Positions 34,002 to 46,375 of a stretch of DNA of 64,000 nt are shown here, piece by piece. A model generated the notes under the pieces. It was not told the origin of the DNA and made no database searches. It saw only the letters and a list, made by a program, of their open reading frames with translations. The DNA is from Andrena cerasifolii. Its lineage: Eukaryota > Arthropoda > Insecta > Hymenoptera > Andrenidae. Numbering within the stretch: position 1 is the stretch's first letter; each line of letters starts with the position of its first letter. The stretch spans positions 14,269,501 through 14,333,500 of the forward strand of contig NC_135118.1 in the NCBI RefSeq assembly GCF_050908995.1, in the 5' to 3' direction. A program made the position numbers and the translations under genes.

Positions 34002-35062
34002 ACAGTGGGGAAATTTCGCGATTTTATGGCTAAAGCTACGAAAATACATTTTTCAATTCGACAAAATAAATGGGAATGTCAATTGAAGAACTGATATGAG
34101 TATCGAATGCCACCAATTTTACTGTTAAATGTTTTAATACAAAGCTCGTGTAGACTCGCAAATGTTTATGTTCATGTTTATCGTTAGACCGATCGCGAAG
34201 AATTAATCCAGATTTTCAAATTGCTTCAAACACTTATATTGTGTTATATTGTATCTGAAAATAATTTCAAGGCATGAATTCAATTCCTGATGGTGCGTAA
34301 GATATCTTTTTGTTTTTAATACGCAATTTATACAATTTTTAAAGTAGTGTTTTACAAGGAACCTTTTCATATAAGAATCAATTTTCAATACATAAAATAG
34401 TTATCAATCCCATAATATACTGCAGTGATTTTCATTCCTATTTTACGTTGGACTATTTTGATTCTATAAATGCAATTATCAATTGCTAATAGTTGCTAAT
34501 CTTGTAATTATATGCATTTTTGTCTAACATACGACATAACTGTGACCGAGACTGGTTCACATGTTATACATTACAAACCTTTTTATTAATTTTTAAACGA
34601 TTTAATTCAGCGTTGATCCTCTGTTTGATTGTTTTTATTAATAGATTTCATATTATTTTACAAGTAATATCAAGTGGTTACGCAGTACATGTTAAAAAAT
34701 TTCAAATATATTTGATTGTTTGTATTATGTATGTTTGTTTGTCGTCAGAAGCGATAACTCTTCTGTTATGCCCTGCTGCACTGTAGCAAAGGCATATTCT
34801 AACAAAGAAAAAAGTATATAAATGTAAATAATTAAAAGATCTTTATCGTTCGTAATTTTTGTAAGTTCTGTTTTTCGGATAATTTAGTTTCTCATATATT
34901 AGAACGTAAAAGTGCCGAATTTTATATATTAAAAATAAGTTTTCAGGTTTTGGCCGACGAAAATGGATATAGTTCTTCAATTGACATTTGTATTAAATTT
35001 GTAAAATTCAAAAATTTCATTTCTGTAGTTTTGGCCATAAAATCGCAAAATTTCCCCACTGT
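34002..35062. mobile_element. CACAGTGGGG inverted-repeat element, complete copy
   Basis: A 1061-bp element with inverted repeats of about 90 bp. The left reads ACAGTGGGGAAATTTCGCGA then TTTTATGGC; the right ends TCGCAAAATTTCCCCACTGT. Both arms include GTCAATTGAAGAACT or its complement. GCGGCT flanks both sides (33995-34000 and 35063-35068), a 6-7 bp duplication. The interior is AT-rich with only short frames. A partial copy lies at 24750-25140. The superfamily is uncertain. Confidence 0.82.
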
Positions 35063-35613
35063 GCGGCTGCTAGATACCTACAAAGTTTTATATGGGTAAA
35101 TTTATGAAATATAAACGCGAACATATACGATAGAATTTATTTGGTTGATGAGAATAATTTCCATAACACATCTGTGTGTGAGAATAATTCCCATAAAAGT
35201 GGAGGGTGAGTAAACGACAACTGTAAAGTAAAAAGTAATCTAATTACACTATTAACTACCCTAGAGGAAACCGAGGACACAGAATAAAAGGAAACCTGAT
35301 CACATAGTTGTAATACAAGCTTTTTATTATTTTTCCACAGTCGGCGCATATCTGAATCTTGGTGTATAATTTCATCGTTTCGAGACATGCCATTTGAAAT
35401 ACTAAGGTCCCCTAAGATCATCATACCAAATGAAGTACGAGGTACAAATAATAATTCTGCACGACGATGTGTGAATATTTTTGAAGAAATCACTGACAAC
35501 GAGCTTATAGAAACGAATGGAACTCTTTCAATTCCCCTTGTTCTTCAGAAAAGTACCTACCTATAGTACTTCATAAACTGTACGTGGTCTATCCTTCAGG
35601 AAACGTACGATCG
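35063..35613. other. Unique stretch with a small direct repeat
   Basis: GAGAATAATTYCCATAA occurs twice about 31 bp apart (near 35149 and 35180). A 120-codon minus-strand frame (35137-35499) shows no recognisable domain. No gene is supported. Confidence 0.45.
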
Positions 35614-37189
35614 TAGGGTAAAGTAGCCGAATATTACACCCATTTCTTAAAAACATCATAATTCTCTTGACTGAGAAAACTTTTATTAAAATTCGGTACA
35701 CGTTTTAAAAGTAGAATATGCATTCTTTAGCAATCTACTGGAAAGAACTATAACAAAGATTCAGCTTCTTCATAATAAAATAAAAACGAAAGTCGTTCAA
35801 ATAGGTAGATAAAAAAAATGGGTTCCTAATATGAGACCCCAGTGTGTTTTTTCGTGAAACTTATTTTTTCTTTCCTTTCTTATAAAGTCGGTATGTGAAA
35901 TCTATTTCTTCACTACCGCAGTCTTCGTGGGTCCAACACGCTCATCACAACACTTTAAACGTACACTTAACCCATTGTTCACCTAGCACATCTGAAGAAT
36001 AAAGACCTGTGCAAAACAAGCATTCTGTATCATAATTATTTTCTTTCCTAATCACTTTCATCGTTCAGAACAATTTCTTCTTCACTCTCATCAGCAGAAC
36101 TTTCACGGGTCTCATATTTGGAAACAGTAACGTGATAACTACTAAGTAGCTTCGAAGTTAAGTCTTCGTCATTTAATGATATACAACTAGTAAGCCTTAA
36201 ACTCCATTGCAAGCACTATACAACAGTATTCGTGAAAATCATTATACACTTACCACTTCAGAGGTATTTGTAATTTAATCGAACCACTTCAAAAACTTTC
36301 TGCAACGTATTTCAGAAATATGTGCTTGCTCAAGACGCTTAAGGGGAGGTTCCGGTCTAAAAGTCGATTTTTCTTTTACTTCATTTTTCAAATGTTCGAC
36401 CTTTTAGGAATAGGTACTTGTTTAAAAGGATTTGTTGAAATTTGTAAAATTCCCGAAGTTATAGGCATTTGAGTAGCGGCAAATGCATGCGTAACACTCG
36501 GCACTCACGTAAAACTTTAAACGCGTTTTTCTCGAAACAGTGTTTCGAGAATTCGACTGAAACTTTTTTTTATATTGAAGAATATACTTCTAGCTACGAG
36601 GGAAACCAGAAAAAAATACAAAAAATTGAAAATTTATCATTTTCAAAGGCGTTGAAAGGACGAAAAATATAGGGGGAAAGTGATTTCAAACTTCAAGTGC
36701 CGTTATTTTCTTAAAAAATGTCATTTTGCACTTTTTTCTGGTTTCCCCCCTAGCCAGAAGTATATTCTTCAAAATAAAAAAAGTTTCAGTCGTATCGGAT
36801 AATAAATTTTGGGGATACAGGTCCCACCGATTTGGATCAATTTTTCGACGCCTTGACTTTAACAACTCCCCAGTGCCATCTGCAATGATTAATTATAAAA
36901 CAAAAAATATATTTCTATAATCTAACACATCCTTAATACAATGCAACAAGTTCCATTAAATTATATATACTACTTTTCCTTCAATTAATTCCTAAAGATC
37001 ACGTATTTGTTGGGTCTCTAGACCGGAACCTCCCTTAATTGATCCCAATGCCACTGTGCGGACAAAACAACTAATACACGGTTAGCTGGTAAAGAAACAG
37101 CATCGCTATGACATTCAGGAATTCTTTAGCAGAGATAAGCTGGGGTCTCATATTAGAAGAGGTCGTCATATTTGGTTACTTTACCCTAC
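35614..37189. mobile_element. TAGGGTAAAG inverted-repeat element with nested insertion
   Basis: The left end TAGGGTAAAGTAGCCGAATA pairs with the complement of the right end, TAGGGTAAAGTAACCAAATA. The word GGTCTCATATT recurs near both ends in opposite orientation (35827-35843 on the minus strand, 37143-37155 on the plus strand) and once inside (36107). Without the nested 700-bp TTAA element the host is about 880 bp and non-coding. A TA on each side could be the target, but I cannot name the superfamily. Confidence 0.8.
36339..37038. mobile_element. TTAA foldback element nested in the 35.6-kb element
   Basis: A 700-bp element between TTAA at 36339 and 37035. The termini are TTAAGGGGAGGTTCCGGTCT and AGACCGGAACCTCCCTTAA, an inverted repeat of about 20 bp with one gap. 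An internal inverted pair surrounds GAAGAATATACTTCT (about 36579) and AGAAGTATATTCTTC (about 36757), each next to GGTTTCCC or GGGAAACC. It is the better-preserved member of the pair with 22794-23523, and is younger than its host element. Confidence 0.87.
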
Positions 37190-38041
37190 ATTAATAAAAA
37201 TCAAGTAGCATGCCCTTGCCTCTCTGTAACCGTAATGCATCTGGAACTGCATGTCTCTCAGGGATCGCCAATGTACTGTCTAAAAGTCACTTCTGTCGCC
37301 GCATTCGCGGCGCTAATAAAGTGTGCACACAGTGACACAATTCCGCAGACGGCGTGCGACTAATCTAAATATATCGGAAATGATTGTGTCGGCGGCGATT
37401 CCTTGCAGAGACCGTGAGGTCAAGTCTGCCTCCCTTTCTACGGGACCTTGGCGAGCGTCCAGTCTCGTGCATAGTTAAACCTAACCTAACCCAACCTAAC
37501 ATCACCTTGCACAGACTCTCACCTTCTGCTTCGTCCTCTTTCTCCGTCATTACTCACCCAGGTGGATCCTCTTGCCGTATCCTACTCCTCCTTTCTACTC
37601 CAGCTTCTTGCTACTCTTTTTCCAAAGACCTGTGCCGTTTTCTTCGCTCATCCCCCTCCCTCTCCAGCACTTTCACTGCTCTTCCTACCTGTCCTGCTAC
37701 CGACATCGCATCACTTTCATTTTTATTGTCTTTGCTTTCTGTGTTCCTCGAGCTTTCTCTGTCGAGACCTGCCGTTCTTGGGGACATTATTTCCAACTGC
37801 TCTTTATAATCGCCGATTTATTTCCAAGTAAAAGGCTCCTTGTAGGATTACTTGTATGTTTGGTGCACGATGCTGTTCCGTGTTGTTTGTAAAGTTTGTT
37901 CAGCCTTGTGGCTATAGTTTCTCTTTAATGATTCCTCTGCTTTCGTTTGAGTGCCTCCTTGTCTCTTTCCTTCTTTGAAGTTTTGGTTTTCAGATTATTT
38001 TTTATTCTACTAAATTCTCTCTACGCTCTTAGTTCCAACGT
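37190..38041. other. Pyrimidine-rich stretch with a CCTAA run
   Basis: At 37479-37500 the plus strand reads CCTAACCTAACCCAACCTAA, about four degenerate units of the insect telomere repeat. From 37510 to 37830 the plus strand is C/T-rich, which keeps frames open on both strands (141 and 106 codons plus, 61 and 61 minus). The composition explains them, and no protein family is recognised. Confidence 0.5.
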
Positions 38042-38525
38042 TTAAGGATGAACTTCAGTGACAATCTCAGCCAAAAGTTAATCCATTTCCAAGATATTAA
38101 TAAGGCTTTTTCCTGTGATGAAAACCAGTCAGAAATGGCAATGGTGCATTTTTATCGCAAATTCAGTTGAATTATTTTGACAACCGAAGAAAAAACAGTT
38201 TTCCGTGTCATTTTCTTTCTTTTAAACAAAAACCATCGAATCAATTGTCCGGAATTTTTCTGACAATTTTGTTCAGTGTTTGATCTTTCTGTACACAAGA
38301 TTTCAAAAACTTTGGCCTATTATTTCACTCTTAATTCTGAAGTTATATTCTCAATATTGCGTTTTTCCATAAGAATACATGTTAAATTGAAAGTTAAAAA
38401 ATTTGGAAACTACCGAATCAATTTTTCCAAAGTTTTGCAGAGGGTTTTACTATGGCATAGAGATTGATGCCTCCAATTTTCAAAGGTTTTCGCTTATTCT
38501 GAATGTTACTGAAGTTCATCCTTAA
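38042..38525. mobile_element. TTAAGGATGAAC element, long copy
   Basis: A 484-bp element from TTAAGGATGAACTTCAGTGA to TTACTGAAGTTCATCCTTAA, flanked by TTAA at both ends. The inverted match is about 18-20 bp. The interior carries CAAAAACTTTGGCCTATTAT and CAATATTGCGTTTTCC-type blocks that recur, inverted, in 51444-51788. Non-coding. The TTAA target points to piggyBac or Kolobok mobilisation. Confidence 0.87.
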
Positions 38526-41500
38526 TCTTCTCTCTAGTTCTTTCACTGGCATTCGTGTTTTTAGTTGTGCTATGTTATAGCCAGCAGGAAGCCTGGAATG
38601 TTTCCTCGATGAATCTCACGCTTGAAAAGAACTAATCTTGAAACGAGGCCGGTGCTGATGGCGTGCCGCAACTGTTCGCAATTTCTACGAAATCAGTAGC
38701 AAGTGTACTTGAATTTCTCTTCAATCTCAGCTATCCATCGATTCTGACGCGGCATTCGAGCAGACGCGTCCAATGATTATTTCGAGGCTCGAGTTGGATG
38801 GAGTTCCGAGCAAGGAAACAATTGACGAATCCATTTCCAGGCTTTCTATCGTCGCGTGATTATTCTCTACTACATGCACATCCGATGCATGCAATCACAA
38901 AGGCAGCATCAGTGAACAGTTTTGAAAAAGTACTTTGGAGACATCATATTGGTGTCAAGTGTAAAGACAATCTTATCTTCCTTTCAATCAGACACCAAAG
39001 ATACTTTTAACATGTGATGTATTTAATCGTAATTATTTATATCTTCTTGCGCGATAACCTAAGTAGTTTGATTAATTCAGTGTGATGAACGTCAGCTGAA
39101 GGCCAAAGCTTCTCCAAACTTTATTACAAACGATTTCACTGTTTCCCTTTTTAGTCTTCTCCTTCCATCAATTCTCGTGGATATTAAAAGTGAATGTTGT
39201 TATCTTTCCCATCAGTCCTACAGTATAATTACTCAGTTTGAATTCGTAAAGAAGTATCACTCGATTGTTCCTCTTCCGAGATAAGAAATTCTAAATGGCA
39301 AATTCAGAAGCCTTTTACAAACATAAAATAGAAAATACACAACTCGCAAGAAACTTCTTCAGTTTATCCCTGGACCACCTTAAGTCGTTACTCTTATCAA
39401 TTTAAGACACTTGAATACACTCTTACCCTAGCTCCATATTTGCTGGATTTAAGCCACTTTGGAGATAAGCTCCTCAATTGACAACCAAACACTGATGTTT
39501 AACTTACATCATCACAACACGAGCCATAAACTTCAGAAATATTACACTCCGCATCCACCAACCTACTGTGCATCTTCGCTCAAATTCAACTCGCAAAACA
39601 AGCAGTGTTGCTTTCCAAACAAACTTATTTGCCTTTTAAGCCGTTTTCGGCGTTCCTAAGATTACCGCCGAAATGAAATTGAAAGATAAACTTCGCTCGG
39701 AGCGAAGGCATCGAACAGCGCCGGGGTAAAAGACCAGTTAATGCAAAGTGCAAAATTTACAGCGCAAATATTCCGGAGACGAGCAAAGTCGGCACCGTTC
39801 GAGCCGACGAATGTTCGTCGACTTCCGCTGTCGCGGCAGCAAATACCGATCAGTAGCTACTAAAACGCGGACACCATTTACGGTGTTGGCTGCTGACGTA
39901 ACGTTGCGTCAGGTATTACCGTAATGACACCTCGTTGCTCGTCGATTGCCCGTTGGGGAAGGATAATAAGAAGCTGAAAGAGAGGCACGGCGCGCGGACT
40001 CGGCCGTTAGACAATACGTAATTAGGCGACACAGACCATGAAAGGTGAAGGAGGCTGACCGAAGAGGCAGAAGGAGGAAGAAGAGAACCATGGAAAAGAA
40101 GGAAAAGGGACAAGGAGCCTTGACCGACTCTCGACCGCGCGAACCCCCTCTGACGTCGGGATCAAATGCATCCTTAAATACAGGTTGCACCAAAACACGT
40201 GGCAACACGCGACACCGCCTGAATTTTCCTTCCGAAATAAATGGAAAGTGTTGTAGAAAGTTTTTCCACGAACAGAATTATTCCACGGGGGCTTCTCTTT
40301 TCGAGGAAATTGACTTTGAATAGGCGTGCAGCATTTGCATTCTTGGCTCCATTTGGGTGCTACTTTTTGCCGCGTTTTTTGCAGCTAAATTTGTAGTTGT
40401 ATAAAATTCTGAGAATGTAATGGTAAGGAAACTTAGGGGAAAATAATTCTTTCGAGTTACCTATGGAAATTAGAAAATTTGCGAAATTTCTTAGGAAATA
40501 CACGCGATAAGAAAATAGTAGAAATTATACGAAATTAAAAGCTAGCTATAATAGTAGGTTTAATATTTCTTGGTGCCACAGTCTTCCAACGAGAAATTCC
40601 TTTCTCGAGAAACTACTAATTTGTCGTTTTATATAATGGTAAATTGTCCGATCATGCTGTCATCATTCAGCGCTTCTATTCACGAGCTTACAGACACTTT
40701 CACTTCCTGCACGCAGAAGAACCACTTCTATTTTGAAAAACGCTGAACCCCGCAGGACTGCGTCAAAGCTTGCATTCGATTGGTCACTATACAAACGGTG
40801 GTAACAGAAGGCGAAGGGAATTATTCGATCTGGTGGAAGCAGGCGGAACTGGAGCAAGTGTCTCTGTATCAAAGTATCTATAACAGCATTCGTACCGCCG
40901 CTACGACTCTCCCAGCAAGATCCAAACAAAATCAAGGCGAAGAAGAAACATCTCACTGCCAAAAGACAGGCTTAGAATCTAATCATTTTCCACTTTCACC
41001 AGAGAAGCAGAAAAAGAACCCATCACCAAACCACAAGACACAATACCATCGCCAAATAATTCCATCCTCAACAGCTCCAATCAAACAAGAACATCCTGAA
41101 AAAAAAACGTGACGATGAAAAACTCGGAATAATTTCTTCGCAAAACCCACTACCCCTAAGTGTTTCGTTCGTGTGTACAAACTACGCGGGGTTCAACATA
41201 GATTCCACTTATAAATAATTCAAACGCGAGGTCGATGCATTGGAACTGGAACGTACTCCATTCCATCGGGTCTGGGCCCGTGTTCGATCGTTGATCGGGC
41301 AGCGATCGGGGCAACGACGATCGACAAGATCGGCGAGATCCACGGCCGATTACGCTCGGCGATGCATGATTAAAGAACGTAAATAACGGAAGGTGAAGGA
41401 GGCCGGCTATAAAGGTGGCACGGTGACGAGGAGAGGGAAATCGCGGAGGTGAGAAAAAAGGGGAAGGAAGGGCCTTGACCGAACCGATGCGTGACCATCG

Positions 41501-44288
41501 GCTGTATGGACAACAATCGGGCAAGAGGCACTGATTCATTCAACCAGGAATGCCTGCCCGTACCGTTATGTCGCGATCTTTTGCTGGCGCGCTGATAAAG
41601 CGCGCGATCTAGTCTGACGATTGCTCAATAAACGAGCGAGCACACCGACACAGGTCGGGCCCAGCGAACGAAACTGCCTTCCGCCGCCAGCCCCGGCACG
41701 GAGGCGCATAAAATTTATCAATTTTTTTATCAGGCCAGCCGAAGGTGTCGCAAGAAGTCCAGTAGATTCTTGTTCACCTGTAGCGCGCAAAATGGCGGGA
41801 AAACAGAGCGGAACAAAAATGCTAAGTTTTTACGCACAAACTGAACGGGCAGATACAGAGCGCTCTTGCCGCGGACTGTGGCTGAAGAGAAGCGGAAACG
41901 TCGGTTGCCTACGCTCAAGGAGAACGTCCGTTGGCTGGCTGCATTTGAACTTTGTATTTGATTAGTTGCTGGCTGATAATTGCGTGCTCTCACCTCCGCG
42001 GGGCTTCGTGGTTTATGTCCTCCTTCCTGTTTGCGGGGTATTTTGAATAGTGTATTCGTTTAGAGTTTACGTTTCCAATGGGGGGAGTTTGGTAGAGGAA
42101 GATGACTGTGGGGGCTGAGATTTCGATGACACCGAAATTGATAATTAAAATTTGTGCTGAAACTAATGGAAATGTCCTTTACTCTTTCTTTATCTGGAGG
42201 CTCATTTCCGAGATACGAGCGATAGGAATTTTGGAGCGAGACTTGCTGCGCGCGCAGTTTAAATGTCAGGCGCTACGGCATCCCTACCACAAATGCAGAC
42301 TCTACAGAGTGTGCTCATAGTTACAAAACGATAGCGTTGGTATATTCTGGTTCGGATTAACTGTGCTTTTAGTTTTCACTCTCGAGGTGTAACGTGACGT
42401 TAAATAAAAAACGTTTCGTCATCTAATTACCGTGACACAGGCTCGCGAAAAGTAATTAATAGCGACGCTGTACGCTGAAGTTCAACATCCTGACACCGGA
42501 TGGTTAGAAGAAAATCGATTCTACTGAAATAACAATGGGCTATCAATTTATCGGTCTCGTTGCCTATTAGTAATTACGCGCAGGAGAAAGTGACTTTAAT
42601 CACGGACGAAGCTCCGCGATTTCGACGGACTCTTTTTTTCACACCGGTTCTATGAGATCGCGGGGCGGACAGAAAGGAACAACGGCGAGGCACAGATACC
42701 TGAATTATCCTCTTTTCTCCTCCGCGGCTTCAGAACAATACACCTGGCATGCTCAATAATTTGTTTGTAATAACGATAACCGCAGCCTCTAGTACGGTCC
42801 CACCGACTAGACCCCACTGTTTCGTCTATTCGCGGAAGCTATTAAATTGCGCAACGAAGCGGCACTTCCTGGTTCTTGGTTAACGCGAAAAACGAGATTC
42901 GAGCGTTCTGTCCCCAGAAACAGGCGTGCAAGTATATTCTCCAAATTTGTCAGATGCCTTCGATGACGATCGGCGATCCTCAGCTTCCCAAGGGAAGGAA
43001 CAACGTAGAGATTCGTTGATATCGATCACGGAGAATAATTGCGGAGTGGTTTTTCAAAAGGGCGTATTTCCATTTTTGACCTTGGAGCAAATTTTGATGG
43101 CATCGTCTTAGTAATGTTGAATTATATTCTCCAGTGGCACAAACCACTAAAAAATAGGGTCGTTGCTTTTTGAAAAATTGGAACCATGAAAGGTGTTACA
43201 TCCAAGCTTGTCCGATGACATAGTGAAATCATTTTTTAGTCTGTAACAAAACGGACAAATTTCATATAGTCATCTAGGAAATTCTAGTGAATTTGAAACA
43301 AAAGGAACAAATTACTTTAAAACCGTATCCACTCTCATGGTATCTTTAGGCTTTCGACCTATACCTAGCAAAACGTTTCTTTTAACCATAGACATTATAT
43401 CATATTTTGAAAAGAGAAGATGCGGAAATCTTATTGAGAAAATAATTCGATGGCGATTGGAGGAATTTGGAGAAACTTTCGTGGTACAAGGGCATTCCAG
43501 GAACTTATTTCCAAATGTGCTTATAACAAAAGAGCTTATTTCCAAATGTCTGAAACTGAAATAATTTTTTCTTAAAACTTCAATGTCTTTTCTACAAATC
43601 GCCGTAAACCTCATCTCCATCCGTTTACTACTTCCACAGTTATAATTAATTGAAAAAAATGTTAGCACTTACTTTCGAACAGCTGTAAAATCGACATTTT
43701 TCAAAATTGTCAAAGATCCTTTGAGATATGTTAATATATCCCTAAAGACTACAACATATTCAAATTTCAGCCACATACGAAATGTTACTCCAAAAAGTGT
43801 CCGATTTCGCGTGGAATGTCCCAGTACGAGATAACATTGGAGCATTGGCAGTTACTTAACATGTATTACAGAACGAAAAGGTCAACAATTTTATGCATTT
43901 TTACACTTGTAATACAGTCACAGAAGATGCAATGTTATGATAGGATAATTGAAGCGAATTTTGAAAATGTTCATTTTTATATTATGTAGCAAAGTGTTCC
44001 AAAACATGCCAATGTTCCCCCAGTTTACGGTACGTATAGTGTCGGCGAAGTATGTAATCGGATCTCTTCGTACAGAAAGATCCTTGAAAGCTGATAGTGA
44101 CACAGTTTCGTTGCGCGTTCTGCTTTAATCGTTAAAATTGAATTAGAACGAGCAATACCAAGTAGATTAATATCAATGATTGCGAACGAGTTCCGGTATA
44201 GCGTCTGCGTACTTCGTGACCACGCATCGAAGTCTCTGTATTTATTCCCATTCTTTCTCATAGGATCGATCCTTTTCTAAGAATATTC
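38526..44288. other. Long unique region, CpG-rich 39.7-42.0 kb, no supported gene
   Basis: The largest stretch without a recognisable mobile element. Between about 39680 and 42010 it is GC- and CpG-rich, with overlapping frames on both strands (for example 40045-40323 plus against 39909-40208 minus). A hydrophilic 110-codon frame at 40780-41112 begins without an ATG and has no recognised homologue. From 43130 to 44040 there are short AT-rich inverted words, including a GTATTAC/GTAATAC pair at 43866-43915, but no convincing element ends. Confidence 0.45.
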
Positions 44289-44479
44289 TCAGGATTTAAC
44301 CTTGGGGGGGGGGGGGCGAGTTGAAAGGGTAAAAATATTTTTAACAGAAATTTAATAAAATTCATTAGGTGATTATAAAAATTTATTTAAAAAATAAAAT
44401 TCAATTTTCTTTTCTTCTGACAAAGTCCCTTCTTTGGGAGGTGCCAGGGCCCCTTGGCGCCCTTCTGGGTGCGCCACTG
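44289..44479. mobile_element. hAT MITE (CAGTGGCGCA family), 5'-decayed copy
   Basis: Matches 16111-16356 from CTCAGGATTTAACCTTGGGG, through a 14-base G-run, to TTCATTAGGTGATTA, and ends with CTGGGTGCGCCACTG. The CAGTGGCGCA terminus at the left is gone. Confidence 0.78.
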
Positions 44480-44705
44480 CTCGTACTGGATACCGTTTTA
44501 AGGGAAAACTCCGTGATGATAGGCAAAAATGGTAGGATAACTTTGGAGGGGGTTTTAAAGAAATTTATGAACTCTATTAAAAATGTAACATAAGGTTCTT
44601 ATGATATGTATAAAAAGAAAAAAAACGTTTTTCCAGTTTTTTTTTTTAATAAAAAATAGCGACACAATAGCCGCACATTTTGGCCTATAATCGTGACGTT
44701 ACCCC

Positions 44706-45474
44706 ATAAGGGGTTAGGCCACCTCGGACGAAGCAAAGTTACAGTAATTTTCGGCAATTTTTTTTAGGGAGATAATGAAATAAATGGAAAATTCAATATG
44801 AACCAGTTATTGTGCAACTCTCGACGGAAAATGACGTATTTTTTTCGTAGAAAATGGCGGCTGTAGATCCGTGATATACATCTTGCCGAGTTTTCCTAAT
44901 CCAGACCAAGTTTGAAGTAAATCGGGTGATTGGTTTTTGAGATACCATGCTAATCAATTTCAAAAACATTATTTTGAAAAAAAAACGCGTTTACACTGCA
45001 TTCCACATTAGAGCATACCTGTTTCGCGCAGGCACGACCCCCGTGAAGCGTTGCTACGCCCGGCTCCCCACTTAACCGCCTATGTTTTTCTCCGTCGCAC
45101 GGCTCTCTACTCTCTCTCTGTTAACTTTTCGTGCGGGACGTTGTTTACGTTGACAACGGTCAGGTCCCGCGTTTGGGATACACCAGTTATTCCTTGAAAA
45201 CCACCACGATCAATCGCGTGCGGTTCAAACCGTGGGTAATAGTGGGAGCTGCGCAGATCAGTCGCAAATCGGTAGGGGCGTCGGTATGCTCTTATATGGA
45301 ATGCAGTGTAAGTTTTAGATACCGTTTTTTTAAATAAACTTTTTTTTTAAATGTGCCTTAATATGTACAAATATAGGCATAAAGTTTTCAATTAATATAA
45401 TTCGAGGGTTTCTCTTTAAAAAATCCAAGACACCAGACTCCTATTCAAGCTGTCAAAGTAGGGAGACCCCTTAA
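44706..45474. mobile_element. TTAA-type element with nested MITE
   Basis: Runs from ATAAGGGGTTAGGCC to GGGAGACCCCTTAA. The right end keeps TTAA; the left has ATAA. The right arm, with ATGTACAAATATAGGCATAA and GGTTTCTCTTTAAA, is the complement of the left arm of 17040-17729. The left arm is of a different type, with an AAATGGCGGCTG word like the core of that family. A 315-bp MITE interrupts it. Non-coding. Confidence 0.75.
44994..45308. mobile_element. CACTGCATTCC MITE, long copy, TA target
   Basis: A 315-bp element with CACTGCATTCCACATTAGAG at left and the complement of CACTGCATTCCATATAAGAG at right, flanked by TA at 44992-44993 and 45309-45310. TA fits Tc1/mariner-type insertion. The middle is GC-richer than the host element and contains GTTGTTTACGTTGACAAC. 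It is the longer relative of 8048-8208. Confidence 0.83.
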
Positions 45475-46057
45475 GACACATTATTTTACAAGTATTCGCG
45501 TCGACAGTGTAGAAAGATCGCCGAGATATCCTCCACGCAGTACCAATCCAATTAGAATCAATCAAAATAAAAGAAGACCATGTTAAGGAATGCGAACAAT
45601 GACGTCAGAAAAGTATACCGAAATAGGGGTATAAACTATTGATAGCAGGATGCACCTGCGAGTACCGGCTTAATCGCATTAACGCGATTGTGTTTCCCTC
45701 GAACGAAGAATTAAGCCTAGATTCCTAGATCGGGGCTCGAGTTCCTGGTAAGCCGAGCTCCGTAATCCGAACAATTACCGACTACCCAAGGATCGCACGG
45801 CCCGGCGGCTGAGAATGGATCCTAAACTATAGGTCGAAAAGCAAACGGTGAAAGGAGAAACTGGTTGAAGAGAAATTGACCCGTAATCGATATCTGAGGG
45901 GGCAAAAATGTTAATCGTTGAAAGGATCGAGCTTCTGCTATGTAAAGAATCCTCGTGCATCAGAGGAATGTTTAGAGGATTTCACGTCCGTTGCAAACAC
46001 CGCCGATCGTGGAATGATTGATACCGATCAAGCTTTCCTTGTCGCGTGACGTCAACG
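45475..46057. other. Unique stretch without a supported gene
   Basis: Only a 61-codon minus-strand frame. The last eight bases, CGTCAACG, form the left target duplication of the next element. Confidence 0.5.
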
Positions 46058-46323
46058 CAATGTTTCCCAACGTTTTTCCAATCACGATCCCCTTTTATAA
46101 TATTCAAATAACCCCCAAACCCCGGACAAAGCAGGGTAAATTTGATAAGCCAAAGAAAACAAATTAAAAATAGTTATTTCAGAGTATAATTCAAATTTAG
46201 TAATTAAAATAAATATGCGCCAAAATCGCCAACTAAAAATAACTCTGGCGACCCCCCAGAAAACATTTCGACCCCCCAAGAAAACGCACTTGGGGGTGGC
46301 GACTCACAGGTTTGGCATCACTG
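46058..46323. mobile_element. hAT MITE (CAGTGGTTCCCAAC-like ends)
   Basis: A 266-bp element. The left end CAATGTTTCCCAACG and the complement of the right end CAGTGATGCCAAACC are variants of the common hAT terminus CAGTGGTTCCCAACC. The flanks CGTCAACG and CGTTAACA match at six of eight. It contains two GCGACCCCCC-like runs near the right end. Non-coding. Confidence 0.78.
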
Positions 46324-46325
46324 CG

Positions 46326-46375
46326 TTAACACTTGAACTGGCACTGGCGTGTTTTCACGCCGAGGGACTTTCACC
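46326..46375. mobile_element. TTAA-family terminus fragment
   Basis: TTAACACTTGAACTGGCACT, then GGCGTGTTTTCACGCC, is the complement of the right end of the family at 26735 and 32778. The TTAA lies inside the right target duplication of the preceding hAT MITE. I could not find its other end within 300 bp. Confidence 0.5.

Noticed and set aside
37479..37500. CCTAACCTAACCCAACCTAA as an interstitial telomere
   Set aside because: Only about four degenerate units; too short to call telomeric, though the motif is that of insects.
37384..37892. Frames of 141, 89 and 106 codons on the plus strand
   Set aside because: The stretch is C/T-rich, so stops are rare in several frames; the Ser/Leu/Phe-rich translations resemble no protein I recognise.
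40780..41112. Hydrophilic 110-codon frame
   Set aside because: It does not begin with ATG and has no recognised similarity; a single exon cannot be excluded but is not supported.
43130..44040. Possible inverted-repeat element
   Set aside because: Only short, scattered similarities (for example AAGTGTYC words and a GTATTAC hairpin); no paired ends or target duplication.
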